Shown: positions 50,858-61,852 of the stretch, in pieces
How positions within the stretch are numbered: position 1 is the first letter of the stretch
Layout: each line of letters begins with the position of its first letter
From: Microvelia longipes
Taxonomy: Eukaryota; Arthropoda; Insecta; Hemiptera; Veliidae
Length of the DNA: 64,000 bases
Reading direction: 5' to 3'
Assembly (NCBI GenBank): GCA_018340805.1
Contig: JACMZG010001908.1
Location: 49,338,378-49,402,377 of the forward strand
Made by a program: the position numbers and the translations under genes
The notes under the pieces: generated by a model
What the model was told of the DNA's origin: nothing
Database searches by the model: none
The model's input: only the letters and a program-made list of their open reading frames with translations

Positions 50858-53800
50858 AATAATCACAAATAATAATAAAGAAATTACAAATATTAGCATC
50901 ATTTTAGAAAAATCATCATATGATTGATTTAATTATTTTTAGTGGTACTTTTGTTTCCTTTTAATTAATATATTTTGATATATTGTTTTCCGGGTTCATT
51001 GTTTGTCCATTGTAAAAGTATGATAACAATTTTGGGAAAATAGAGGTAACACTGGAAACAATAGAGTCAATTAAAACCAGCTATTTCTAACCACCTATAA
51101 AATAATAAAATTTTAATTACATTATGTTACACTATAACTTAGTCATTCCCATTTTGAATTGTCATCAGGTTTTATGAAATGTTGTTTTACTTCTTTGTTC
51201 TGGCACTAATGAGCTTTGTCTTTTTCTTGGGTAGTCGCTAGATGAGACCTTTCTTGATAAGCATGACTTCATGGTGACTTATACAAATTTGCACAAGTGT
51301 CGTTGGCATGTACAAAATTTAAATTAAATTAAATCTATTTGAAGTAGAAGGAATTCTCCTTTTGATTATATTGAAAAGTATAAAGGAATTTTAAGTTACC
51401 TTTTCTAGATTAAATTTATTTCAGTTTAATCAAAAATCCTAAGAAGAATTTAATTTAAATACCGTGTGGTTTCATAATGTATCTTTCTTCCCCTTTCAGT
51501 GGCAGCTCTAATAAATACTTGATCAGAAAGCAGTCAAATCAATAAATTCTTACTGTTTATGAATTAAAATGAAATAAGTTAGGCGGGTCCTTTACGATTT
51601 TACCTTCAATCTCCCCTGTTTTGATAGAAGGTTAAATCCAAGCAGTAGAATCCCTTTGCTGAATATTCTAATCCAGGTATATCTCGTCTAATCCCTCCAT
51701 AGCAACAGGAGTAAAAAGAGTTGACGAGCGATATTTATCTGGCAGGTGGTTTAAGTTGAAATCCAAGACTTGTGTTGAAATTTAAGGTCCAAAAGCATTG
51801 AATACCTTTAAGATGTGTCAAGATTTCAAAGCTCCAGAGCGACTAACCCTTTACAACATTTTAGATTAACCCCTTTTCTTATTTTCTTTTCTTTTTCCCT
51901 TCATCTCTAATTAAATACATTATTCATCTATAATAGATTTTCTCCAAATTAAATCGGGGATGTAAATCCGGATTTTTCCGCCTCACTTTTACAATCTTAC
52001 AGGGAAATTACCCCAAGTGAAAGAGAAGTAAATTGGTTTTTTTATACCTCGTCTCTAAGAGCTTAAACTCAGTGGCATTTTTCCATTTAGACAATTACAA
52101 CTAAAACACTTTCATGCTAAACACTTTCTACATTCTCTATTAATTTAACTTTCTTACAAAGAAAACTTTAAAATAAAATAATTAAAGTAAAATGTATATT
52201 TGATTAAAGTCTTAGTTGTATCCTTGCTTGCCCATCTAATGCAGTAATAAAAATAACTCTTGGTACTTTAAAATGCAAGTAACTGACTAATTCAGAGTGA
52301 TTCAGGTAAATTTAACACATCCTTAGGGACAGGCGTAAAAATTTGACGAATAATTTTTTTTTAATACGTTGTATTGTAAAATAAATAAATAAAAAAAAAT
52401 AAAAATAAATACAAGTTTTCTGCACTTGGCAGCGACTAAACATATATTTTAATATAACTCTACCCATGAGCACAGATATTCAACATGAACTTTAAGAGAG
52501 CATCGAAATATTCTTTTTATTGTTTCATCACAAAAGACATTATTTGATGAACCAGAAAATGTCCATTTGGAATTAAATTATGTCAAAAATATTGTAAAAA
52601 TGTAAATTATTAATTATTGTTAACAAACTATAAATTTTATAATTTAAGCAATGAGTTTTTAAAGCGTGATAACATTTTAAAAATGTATCTTGTCAGTAAC
52701 TATAAATGTTTAAAATCTAATGAATATTAACGATGTTTCGAAATAATTTCGTTAAGATATCTAGCATTGTTCAGTGTTAAAGGGCTCTACCTCTTTATTC
52801 TGCCAACACGTTTCTCTGGCATATCCTATTAAACTGAATCCCAACTCATCCTGTAAAGAATCTGATGTGAAAGATGCGGTTCAGAAAGTTTGCTTTAAGT
52901 TAACTAGATAAGCGGAAGCCGTGTCTAATGTAATCTTATTATATTTAAAGAATATTCATATATTCTTTAATCGATTTCGTTGTCAAGTTTCTGTATTATA
53001 AGTTTCATCCCCAGAGACGTATTAGTATATGATCTCTGTTTAGTATTCATAACCATTGCTTTTTCTTTTTCACCATACTGTATAATAATTACTTTCTTTT
53101 GACTCTCTTACGTGCTAGAATGGAAAGTTTATGCCCTACATCTTTTACACTTTTAACTAGAGTATATGTTCTACATCCTGTTTTGATATAAAGTAACTTC
53201 CTTTTACTTAAAGACTAATGTTAATCTCTCGGGAGGAGATTGTTCGTCGTTACGATGTCGCGTTGACTTGCATTTAATCAACTTGTGAAGAGTTTTCGCT
53301 CTCTTTTAAAACCTTCTTAATAAAGAGAAAAGGTACGCTTTACAGAAAAACTTTTATTTTCTTTTTAAACGAGTTTTATTTCCTTGTTTTTTATCATTTA
53401 AGTTGTAAATTTAAAGTGTATCTCACTATTCAAAGAAGTTTAACCAACTGACCTTACTTTTAAAGGACCAAAATGGATAAAGTTTCCATACTCCTTATCC
53501 GTGTTTAAGCTTCAAACCCCTCTTTTTCTTATAATTATTCAAGTCGATATGTTTAGTTGCAAAAAAGGGAGAGTTCTGGCACACTTGAAAATAAAAACTA
53601 AGATGTTGACTCACTTCTTCATTTTCGTTTTTCTTTATTTAACACTAAATCTCTTCATTCTCTCTATTCTCGTTTCGAATGCCCTACAGAATTATTTTCT
53701 GTAAATGAAGTTAAAAAAAGAGTTTCGCTCGAAAAAGTTTGAACTCATCAGACTTGGTGCTTTTAACAAACAGAATTCGTTCTATTTTTCATCATTTCCC

Positions 53801-54423
53801 CTTTCTTTTATTTAAAAAAAGAAGTTTAAAGTCTCCCTTTAGATTAAACAAATCAAAGTAAACGTCAACTTTAATTCTGTAAAAATAACAAAGAGATTTT
53901 ATGCCTTGGCTTCGTAAACCACTTTTAATAATTTCTTTTTTACAGCAGTAATTTTTAAACTCCGTAATGCAATATTAAAGATTTGTTATAAACTTTTGAA
54001 ATTACATTTTTATAATAAAGGAGAAAATAAATATAATGAAAAATTGTCTCTTTGTCTAAGTTAAACAAGAGTATTGAATCGATTTATCAAACATTTATCA
54101 AACATTCAGATACAGTCGCGAAGTTGCTGTTTCCTGCCAGTTTGGTTTTTCTTCAAATTAATCATTCTCATTTCGCAAAAAAATGGTCCAATTTATTCAA
54201 CGAAAACAATTAATGTTATTCTAAGTTTCTCAATTAATAAAAAACTCGAGCTTTGCAACAGTTATTAATCAATTGAGTTTTTTTTCATATTTTTCCTTTG
54301 ATCTGGTGAACTTATGAACTATTTCTCTCAAAGACAACCAATCCTTTGACATGTGTTTTAGTTTACAATTTACGTTATTTTTTAAGAATTTAAGTGAAGG
54401 AAGAAAAATATTATCACACACAC
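50858..54423. other. AT-rich intergenic DNA
   Basis: No gene, RNA or repeat recognised over 3.5 kb. 51900-52110 is mildly GC-richer. The open frames at 53501-53704 and 54074-54268 lack domains. Confidence 0.45.
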
Positions 54424-54424
54424 A

Positions 54425-54486
<62 letters not shown>

Positions 54487-54495
54487 ATATATATT
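54424..54495. repeat. TA microsatellite
   Basis: TA alternation of about 70 bp preceded by ACACACACA. Confidence 0.9.
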
Positions 54496-55212
54496 TGTAA
54501 TAAGATGTCAAACGTGTATTAAAAAAACGTAATCAGGACACTCAAGAGTCAAAATACTTGAAAAATAGAAATAATCATATTGCATGTATATTCTATTCCA
54601 ATAATAATTATTTAAGACAATTTATAATTACCCTTATTATTTAGAAAAATTTAAGATTTTAAGTACTTAATATAATAAAAAGGGCAAGAAGACTAATATA
54701 GAAGATATTAGAGATATTAAAAGACTAATATCTTAGTATGGCAAGAAGACTAAGATCTTTTCCTTTAAATCCTGCAGAGGTTGATTCATCATAGTCAGGT
54801 CAGAATCTGCTTCACTTGATTTGCCATCACATAATGTTGCCAATAGCGCTCTAAACTTATAAGAGCCCTAGCAATTAAAACCCCTCATATAGTTACTTTC
54901 TAGGGTTTGAACAAGCGGTTCCCCTCACTCTCAAAATTCTAATATCATAGCAATAAGTCCAACGTAATCTGAAGTAATACCTCCCAAAAACATTCAGGAA
55001 AATCCATTTATAAAAATATAACCAAAAACTTTTTTTTCATTTCATACGAAAAAATTTCAAATTCAAAGCAGGAACTAACTAATATATAAAAAGGCTCCTA
55101 AACAAATATTTTGGCTCAAAGCCGATATCCTTTTAAAATATTTTTATAATATTTATTCCAAAATAAATCTTTTTTTCACAAAGCCTTATAATAAAATGTA
55201 TGTATCACTATA
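54496..55212. other. AT-rich intergenic DNA
   Basis: A short local duplication of an AGAAGACTAATATAGAAGAT-like phrase lies at 54687-54755. Nothing else is recognised. Confidence 0.45.
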
Positions 55213-55410
55213 CTATTCCTCTACATTTTTCACCGCAGTGTAATTTATTATCAGTTTCCTTTTAGGGCATTTTTTTGTTAGGAATGCTTTAAGGCAACAC
55301 TGGTGGGGGTGACTGTCTCCGCACTTGATCCCTTCCTTCCTCCCACTCCTGTGAAACAAGGCTGAAACCCCAGTTTTTATTTTCCGTTTGTTACAAATGC
55401 CAAGACACAC
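55213..55410 (-). pseudogene. Cys-rich open frame, possibly transposase C-terminus
   Basis: The frame is 65 codons and starts only at a GTG. It contains CLGICNKRKIKTG, ALFHRSGRKEG, KCGD and QCCLKAF: paired Cys with basic stretches, loosely like the cysteine-rich C-terminus of piggyBac transposases (C-x2-C ... C-x2-C ... CF). Spacing is imperfect (C-x3-C, one Cys replaced by Ser), and no DDD catalytic part is seen nearby. Weak call; a chance frame is quite possible. Confidence 0.2.
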
Positions 55411-55583
55411 CTCCGTGTGGCAATTATTTTTATATGCTTTTAACTAAAACTTTTTAAGACGATAATTTATTTTATCTTAACTCCAAAAATAATAGGTTTG
55501 CTTAAAACCTAATGCAGTCTTTACTTTGAACAAACTTAACATGTATATAAATCAAAGTTCTTGGAAATGGGATGTGATATTGG

Positions 55584-55585
<2 letters not shown>

Positions 55586-55641
<56 letters not shown>
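55586..55641. repeat. TA microsatellite
   Basis: TA alternation of about 56 bp. It is followed at 55658-55688 by a perfect 13-bp-arm hairpin (AAGAAATCATGGT / ACCATGATTTCTT). Confidence 0.9.
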
Positions 55642-55643
<2 letters not shown>

Positions 55644-55688
55644 TAATAAAAATAATAAAGAAATCATGGTTCTTGACCATGATTTCTT

Positions 55689-57139
55689 AAAATCATATTA
55701 TTGTAAGAAAGATTTTTTACAATTTAGTGAGCGAAGCGAGCCTTTGTTCTAATGTAATATAATATAATGTTAGTTTCTAATACAATATAAATGTTATTAA
55801 TGGTCAAAATGTTTGTCATTTCTTATTGCAAAAAAAATTTAGGAAGTTTTAATGTATAATGTTGTACTAAGTAAGTGTAAGAATCAGGTTCCAGGTACTT
55901 GAAGCCCTTTTTAATTATCATCTGGCTGTCAAATTACCTTTTTTCTTAGAATAGCATGTAATCTAGGCTTGAGTAATATTATTTTGGTCTCGCATTGATA
56001 TGTCTTATCAAGTAGTTACTTAATGGCTAAGGTCAATGAGATTTGGACTCGTCGAAATATGAAGTCTACCCAGAGTTAAAAGGTTGTTAAACATCAAGTA
56101 TAATAAAAATATCATGCTTACCAACATGTTGTTTTTACCTCGTTTGGCATTTTTATCTAAGTTTCGAATAATTAAAAATCTATTTTTCTAAAAAAAAATA
56201 TAGTTTAACAGAAATCTATTATTAGTGAGATTGCTTTTCTTAAAAATTTCAGTTTCTGGGTGTTTTATGATCAAATTATAATTTTCATATGCCTTTACAT
56301 TTAAGTAAGGCTAGAAGGAAGTAAAAATCCTATGTTTAAAACCTAGGGTCAATTCGACAGTTCACTCCTTTTTCCGGTCCAGGTTGTTGTCAAGGTACAG
56401 CAGAATATATTACACTATCTAGAAATCTATTCAGTTAGAAGGTTTCTAGAAGGTCCCTATTGTCGTAAATTACCCTAGAAACCCTTTGGGGAATTTAGGT
56501 TTAGCCTAGGTCTTCTAACACCATGGTTCAAATATACCTACCGATATCGACCGAAATATTAGGCAGACCCTGCAATCGTTATATCCAATATTATGAGTTT
56601 TTACATCCAATAAACTTCTATTATATTCATAGTTGGAAAAAATAAATATATTATTCTAGTTTTCCTTATCAACGGTCAACGTATGAGTTGGAAAAGAATT
56701 CAAGTTGAAAAATTTAATTTCATTACAATTTAAATACATATTCATGTCATAATTAATCAGAACTATTTATTTATTTACATATACCATTTTCCTTTCTTTT
56801 GTAATAACTTAATATTTTTACTTTAGTTATAATTATTATAAAAGTGTTTTCGTGTTATATATAATTGTAAATTGGGCTAAATTGGGGGTAAATTGGGGTT
56901 ACTATATGTAAATAAATAAATAAAAAATAAAAACTAATTATCACATAATATCATAATATGGAAATACTTGTTATTATATAATCTTGTACGACAATTTCTA
57001 ATTCTTGTAAAAGTCAAAAGAATGAAATAAATTTATTTATTTATTTATTTATCATAATTGATAAATTATTATTTAACAATGACTTATTTTCTTTTTAAGA
57101 GCGATTGCTCTATTAAGATCTACGGTAATTATTTATTAG
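55689..57139. other. AT-rich intergenic DNA
   Basis: GTGAGCGAAGCGAGCC at 55728-55743 repeats the GAGCGAAGCGAG phrase of the 5S-related element tail. (ATTT)n lies at 57026-57051. No gene is seen. Confidence 0.45.
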
Positions 57140-57234
57140 TAATATTGTATAATATTGTGATATAGTAATATTGTATAATATGAAGAAATAAAACTAAACA
57201 AGTTTTCGTCTCTCCACTCATTATAATTACTAAT

Positions 57235-57277
57235 AACAAAGCCGACTTTCAACCGTTAACGTTTATCATCAGTGCCT
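57235..57277 (-). ncRNA. Hammerhead ribozyme-like motif, family 1
   Basis: Minus strand: GGCA, exact CTGATGA, stem II AACG/CGGTT around TTAA, exact GAAA, stem III GTC/GGC then TTTGTT. Stem I GGCA pairs with TGTT partly through G·U. Most core bases are kept. Confidence 0.65.
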
Positions 57278-57650
57278 ACATAACAAACAAAATAAATGAA
57301 CAAGATAAAATACATAAAGAGTTAAAAAATAAAACAAAAATTCCAAAACATTAAACTTTTAAGAGAGGCTTGAAATCCAGCGTTTTTTAAACGAAGACGC
57401 GGATAAGTGCCTTAACGCTAGAAGCGAAGGTGGGGGCAACTCTGTGTGTGTTCAAGCTATAGTCAAGGCACCCCGTCCTTCAGTCAAGTTTGTACCATTA
57501 GACTCACTGGTAGACTACTGATCTACTTTTTTAATTATCACCGGTAGGTTTTGTTTTAAGTTTTTTGATATGTTTAATGTTTTGGAATTTTTGTTTTATT
57601 TTTTAACTCTTTATGTATTTTATCTTTTCATTTATTTTGTTTGTTATGTA

Positions 57651-57692
57651 GGCACTGATGATGACCGTTAACGGTTCAAAGTCGGCTTTGTT
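57651..57692 (+). ncRNA. Hammerhead ribozyme-like motif, family 1
   Basis: Plus-strand partner: GGCA, exact CTGATGA, stem II GACCG/CGGTT, then CAAA in place of GAAA. The G-to-C change in the conserved core should abolish cleavage. Confidence 0.6.
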
Positions 57693-58022
57693 ATTAGTAA
57701 TTATAATGAGTGGAGAGACGAAACTTGTTTAGTTTTATTCTTCTTATCATAGCACTCTCCACAGCTCAATCCATCATATATTGTATAATATTGTAATATA
57801 GTAATATTGTAATAATATTTTTAATATAGTAATATTGTATAATATTTTAATATAGCAATATTGTATGATATTTTAATATAGTAATATTGTATAATATTGT
57901 AATATAGTAATATTTCATAATATTGTAATATAGTAATATTGTATAATATTTTATATAGTATATTGTATAATATTTTATTATAGTAATATTGTATAATATT
58001 GTAATATAGTTATATTGTTATT

Positions 58023-59379
58023 AAGTAGTATTGATCTTAATATGATTGATAAGTTTATGAATTCCAAACGTCATAATATGAAGGTGCTAGCAATATGATC
58101 TAAGGATTGGATTTTAGACTATGACAGTGGTACAGGCTGGATGCCTTTGTACTCCTGGAAATTAAATTCGCTAATTTACCATTCAGATAAATTGTACGTA
58201 AAATTACGTTTTAGCATACCATAATACAGATAGTTTTATAAGTTTTACCAAAACCTAAGACATTTGCCATCACTATATCCAAACAATTTTTAGCCAAGAT
58301 TTTCAGCATAAATCAAAAAGTTTTGTTTAAAACAACCATCAAAAAAATTGTGTAAATTTATATGATGAATTTAGAATATAAATCTTTAATATCTTAAAAC
58401 ATTTATCATTATTTTAAATATTTTTAAAATAATTTTTATCATTCTTGTTTTCAAAATCATTTTTACATTTTAATAAAAGATCTTCATAAAATTTTAAATA
58501 TGGAGAAACATTATGACAAACTTTTATGTATTTTTTAGACTTTCATATAAATTGAGAAATACAGAAAACTTATAAGTTCTTTTTTAATCAAATTAAAACA
58601 ATTTTACAGTTCATAAAAGTAAACATTATTATTATTTAGATTATAATATACGTATTATAATATACGTATGTGTATAAAATGTTATAATTCTAATAAATCT
58701 TATGCAAAAGTAAGTGAACTTGTATTCAACCATATGTTTCTATGATTTGATATTTTCTTCTTTTCTCTTAAAATTTTTGTAGCTAAGTAAAAGTCTCATA
58801 AAGCTTTCGCTTGAACAATTTTCAACTCGGTCTCCTCTTGGAATATGTTGGTAGCATCGATCCACTTTTTAAAGAAGTGTTTCTAAAAGAAAAACTTCAT
58901 CTTTAACTAAACTTGAGTTTTAGTACAGAAGTTGTAAAATAACTTTCGAGTATAACACTTATAAGTATAATATTCCTCTTAAAACCAAAATTACAAGAAT
59001 TTCTAAGTGTGACGGAATTGTAAAATATTTGAAATTACAGTATTTTTATTTCTTGAAAATATTTTAAAAGTTAATAATTTAAAAAAAGATTTGCATTGGT
59101 GCATTAAATACTTTTTGTTACCATAATTATACCACGAATTGGTATTTACTGTCAAATAATAAATACCATTTATCATTAATCTAAATTAAACCAGATAGTA
59201 ACATTTGACTTCACACTTTGATTGAAATATGGTAGCTCTAAAGTTATATTTGTTATGTTATGTATTTTACAGTCCATCTATACTATATCTATACTACATA
59301 TAAATAGTATTTTTAAATATAACATAATCAGCTAAAGCTGTGTTACTTAAAATTATTGTTAGTATGTCAGCTACATGGA
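58023..59379. other. AT-rich intergenic DNA
   Basis: Nothing recognised. Confidence 0.5.
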
Positions 59380-59411
59380 AGAAAAGAGTCTCTCCACAAA
59401 AATATTTTATT

Positions 59412-59452
59412 GGCAAAGCGCTTCAACCTAGCATGAGGCCATCATCAGTGCC
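59412..59452 (-). ncRNA. Hammerhead ribozyme-like motif, family 1 (Penelope 3' end)
   Basis: Minus strand: GGCA, exact CTGATGA, stem II GGCCT/AGGTT, GAAGCGCTT (one A fewer than GAAA plus an AGCGCT stem III), then TGCC. Stem I GGCA/TGCC pairs perfectly. Stem II differs in sequence from those near 35.5 and 57.2 kb but still pairs, which supports a conserved RNA fold. The missing core A may inactivate it. Confidence 0.7.
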
Positions 59453-59726
59453 TGTACAAACAAGTCAAAATACTAAAACTAATCAATCAAATAAAATAAA
59501 AAAGTAACATAAGTACAAAACTAAATAAAAAGGAAGCAACAAAATAAATAAATAAATAATAACTGAACAAAAAATAAAAAAATATAGGGAAATACTATGA
59601 ATAAATAAAAAACAGATAATTAAATAAACAGCAATCAAATAATTAAATAAACAATAAAAAATTACCTTAAAGTAAAGATGAAATTAATAAACCATGACAC
59701 AAACAAAATTAAAAAACCACAAATAA

Positions 59727-60682
59727 CTACTTCTTCTTCTTAGATGGTAAAAGCTCGGTGAGCCGTGTAAGACTAACTTGTGGTGGGGGAGGAACCTTCA
59801 GTAGAGTACAAAGAAGCGGCGAGCTGTCTTCTCTTATGTTTAAATTTAAATCGCCTACATTTTGCTGACTGCGCAGTATTTCAAGTTTTTCGAGGAAGTC
59901 AAGTTTCCGTCCCTTATCAACAAAATGTAAAAAACCGGCTTCGTGAGGTCCTTCCTTATGTTATTCCGAAGTTATATGTTGATAAAACCGACTACTAGTG
60001 TGCTTAGTATGCTCAGCCAAACGGATGCTTGGACTCCTCCCGGTCTGTCCTACATACTCAGAGCTACAGGTACCGAATTTAATTATGTATACGCCATTTT
60101 TCGACGCAATAGGGACTACATCCTTGACCTTGCTCAATCGGGATCGTAGAGTGTTATTGGTGGTAAAACTAACACAATAGTTGTTTTTCTGCAGAACTGA
60201 GGCTACTTTGTTGGACAAGTTACCAATATATGGCACAGTACACCAAACCTTATCATCTTGAGGCTCGTCTTCACCCATCGTTCTCAATAATAACCTATAT
60301 TTCTTCTTATCAAGAAGTTTGTTAACCATTGAGGAACTATATCCTTTATTGTAAGCTATAAGATGTATAGTAGCAAGTGATCAAGTGGCAGAGTGAGAAG
60401 ACGATGAATAAGAGCGTTAAAAGCAGCCATCTTATGACTCCAAGGATGGTGAGAGTCGAAGGGTATTACGCAGTCAGTAGAAGGCGGTTTTCTGTATACC
60501 TCGTAGCGTAGAGTTTTGTCTTTCCTGTATATAGCTATATCCAAAAAGTTAAGTCGCTTCTCTTGCTCAATCTCAAGGGTAAATTTAATAGACTCAAAGC
60601 ACTTATTGTTTAAGTACTCTAAGAACAATTGAAGTTTCTTTCTTTAGCCCGTCCATATACAGAAGACGTCGTCTACACTCCT
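59727..60682 (-). pseudogene. Penelope-like RT C-terminus plus GIY-YIG endonuclease
   Basis: From 60682 down: SVDDVFCIWTG is the RT catalytic (Y)VDD motif, with Ser for Tyr, followed by an in-frame TAA at 60644-60646. Next comes FLEYLNNKCFESIKFTLEIE, then RLNFLDIAIYRKDKTL and VYRKPPSTDCVIPFDSHHPW, the usual Penelope RT/thumb sequence. A frameshift near 60360 leads into the 122-codon frame at 59961-60329, with GVYIIKFG (GIY) at residues 79-86, EYVGQTGR (YIG) at 91-98 and a likely catalytic Arg at 103. After one in-frame stop at 59961 the same frame continues with GFLHFVDKGRKLDFLEKLEI to a TAG at 59727. Living elements use these domains for reverse transcription and target nicking; here two stops, a frameshift and the missing N-terminal RT make it dead. 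Confidence 0.9.
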
Positions 60683-60687
60683 AATAA

Positions 60688-61047
60688 TTGTCAGCTACAA
60701 TTATTATAAGTATGTCAGCTACAATTATTATTAGTACGTCAGCTACAATTACTGTTAGTATGTCGGCTACAATTATTGTTTGTATGTCAGCTACAATTAT
60801 TGTTAGTATGTCGGCAACAATTATTGTTTGTATGTCAACTACAATTATTGTTAGTATGTCGGCTACAATTATTGTTACTATGTCAGCTACAATTATTGTT
60901 AGTATGTCAGCTACAATTATTGTTAGTGTGTCAGCTACAATTATTGTAAGTGTGTCCGCTACAATTATTGTTAGTATGTCGGCTACAATTATTGTTAGTA
61001 TGTCAGCTACAACTATTGTTATTATGTCAGCTACAAGTATTGTTAGT
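60688..61047. repeat. 24-bp tandem array, 15 units
   Basis: ATGTCAGCTACAATTATTGT plus TAGT repeated with a 24-bp period and occasional single-base variants. The open frame through it (octapeptide repeat) is an artefact of a stop-free unit whose length is a multiple of 3. It abuts the truncated 5' end of the Penelope-like element. Confidence 0.95.
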
Positions 61048-61757
61048 TAATATTTTTATAGTATATAATATCATTTCTCTGCTTTATTTTAACTGATTTC
61101 TAAAGCTATATATCGTAATTATCGACCGATCCATCAAACAAAAACACTGTAAAGATAGAAATCAAGTTCTAAAACTTGAAGTTAGATTATTTTGAAAAAG
61201 AATCTTTATTTTTGCCGGATTGAACTAATTATTTTTTTCAAATCGAAACATTCCGTAAAAATAATCACCATGACGACTGCCTAAGGGAGAAATGTATCTC
61301 AAATATTTTTAAAATTAAATTTTTTAAGATGTTTAAGACAGAAAACCTTTGCTTCGACTTGAAGTTTAGACTTAATACCACCTTGAAACAGAGATATTTT
61401 ATTTTTTGTTGAAACGAGTACAGAGCGTCAAAAAATGGACTCTTAGACAATTAATTTAAGTAAAATATATTTCACTTAAACTAATAAATTTCATTTATTT
61501 GATATTAAAACAGAAAGAATCAATTATAGGAAAATTGAAGTAAAATTTGAATTCTTCAATCTATTTTCATTAATAGTTTTATAATTTTGTCTAGTGCTAT
61601 TTCAGATAAATATCGCGTTTAATATTTTTTGTAGACATATGGCAAACTATAAGGTTGGGAGATTAACTTTACAGCCTTTAATATTCAATGACGCAACTGA
61701 AAATGTGATTACCAACGGTGAAAGAATTTATATAAAACATTGTCATATTTGAAAAGA
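61048..61757. other. AT-rich intergenic DNA
   Basis: Nothing recognised; the minus-strand 61-codon frame at 61265-61450 has no domain. Confidence 0.5.
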
Positions 61758-61852
61758 TTATGCATGAAGATACCTCCCTCAGTTGAAGGAAAACGTTAGG
61801 ATTTTTTATCTAAATTGACGCGGTCAACACCAGAAGACTTAAATATTCATGT
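61758..61852 (+). ncRNA. Decayed hammerhead-like motif, family 2
   Basis: ATGAAGA, TACCTCCCTCAGTTGAAGG, AAAACGTTAGGATT, then ATTGACGCGGTCAACACC and GAAGACTTAAATATTC parallel the right arm at 43412-43497 along its length. Core bases CTGA and GAAA are altered, so no activity is expected. Confidence 0.6.

Larger units (their letters stand above)
57183..57747. repeat. Large palindrome with a hammerhead motif in each arm
   Basis: 57183-57357 and 57573-57747 are inverted copies of about 175 bp with few differences. Outer ends contain AAACAAGTTTTCGTCTCTCC and the middle a hammerhead-like core. The ~215-bp central spacer is GC-richer and not palindromic. This resembles two Penelope-type terminal repeats head to head around a remnant of internal sequence. 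Confidence 0.9.
57140..58022. repeat. 26-bp tandem array split by a palindrome
   Basis: Units of TAGTAATATTGTATAATATT plus GTAATA occur at 57140-57182 and about nine more at 57776-58022. The hammerhead-bearing palindrome lies between the two parts. Confidence 0.85.
59380..60682 (-). mobile_element. Penelope-like element, 5'-truncated
   Basis: In the minus-strand sense the order is RT C-terminal part, GIY-YIG endonuclease, stop at 59727, an A/T-rich 3' region, then a hammerhead-like motif at 59412-59452 and GTGGAGAGAC at the end. This is the canonical 3' end of a Penelope-like element. The element begins abruptly at the RT active-site motif, next to a 24-bp array. Overlapping plus-strand frames (59780-60180) are shadows. 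Confidence 0.85.

Noticed and set aside
60688..61050. 120-codon octapeptide-repeat protein
   Set aside because: It is a 24-bp tandem array; unit length divisible by 3 makes the frame open by construction.
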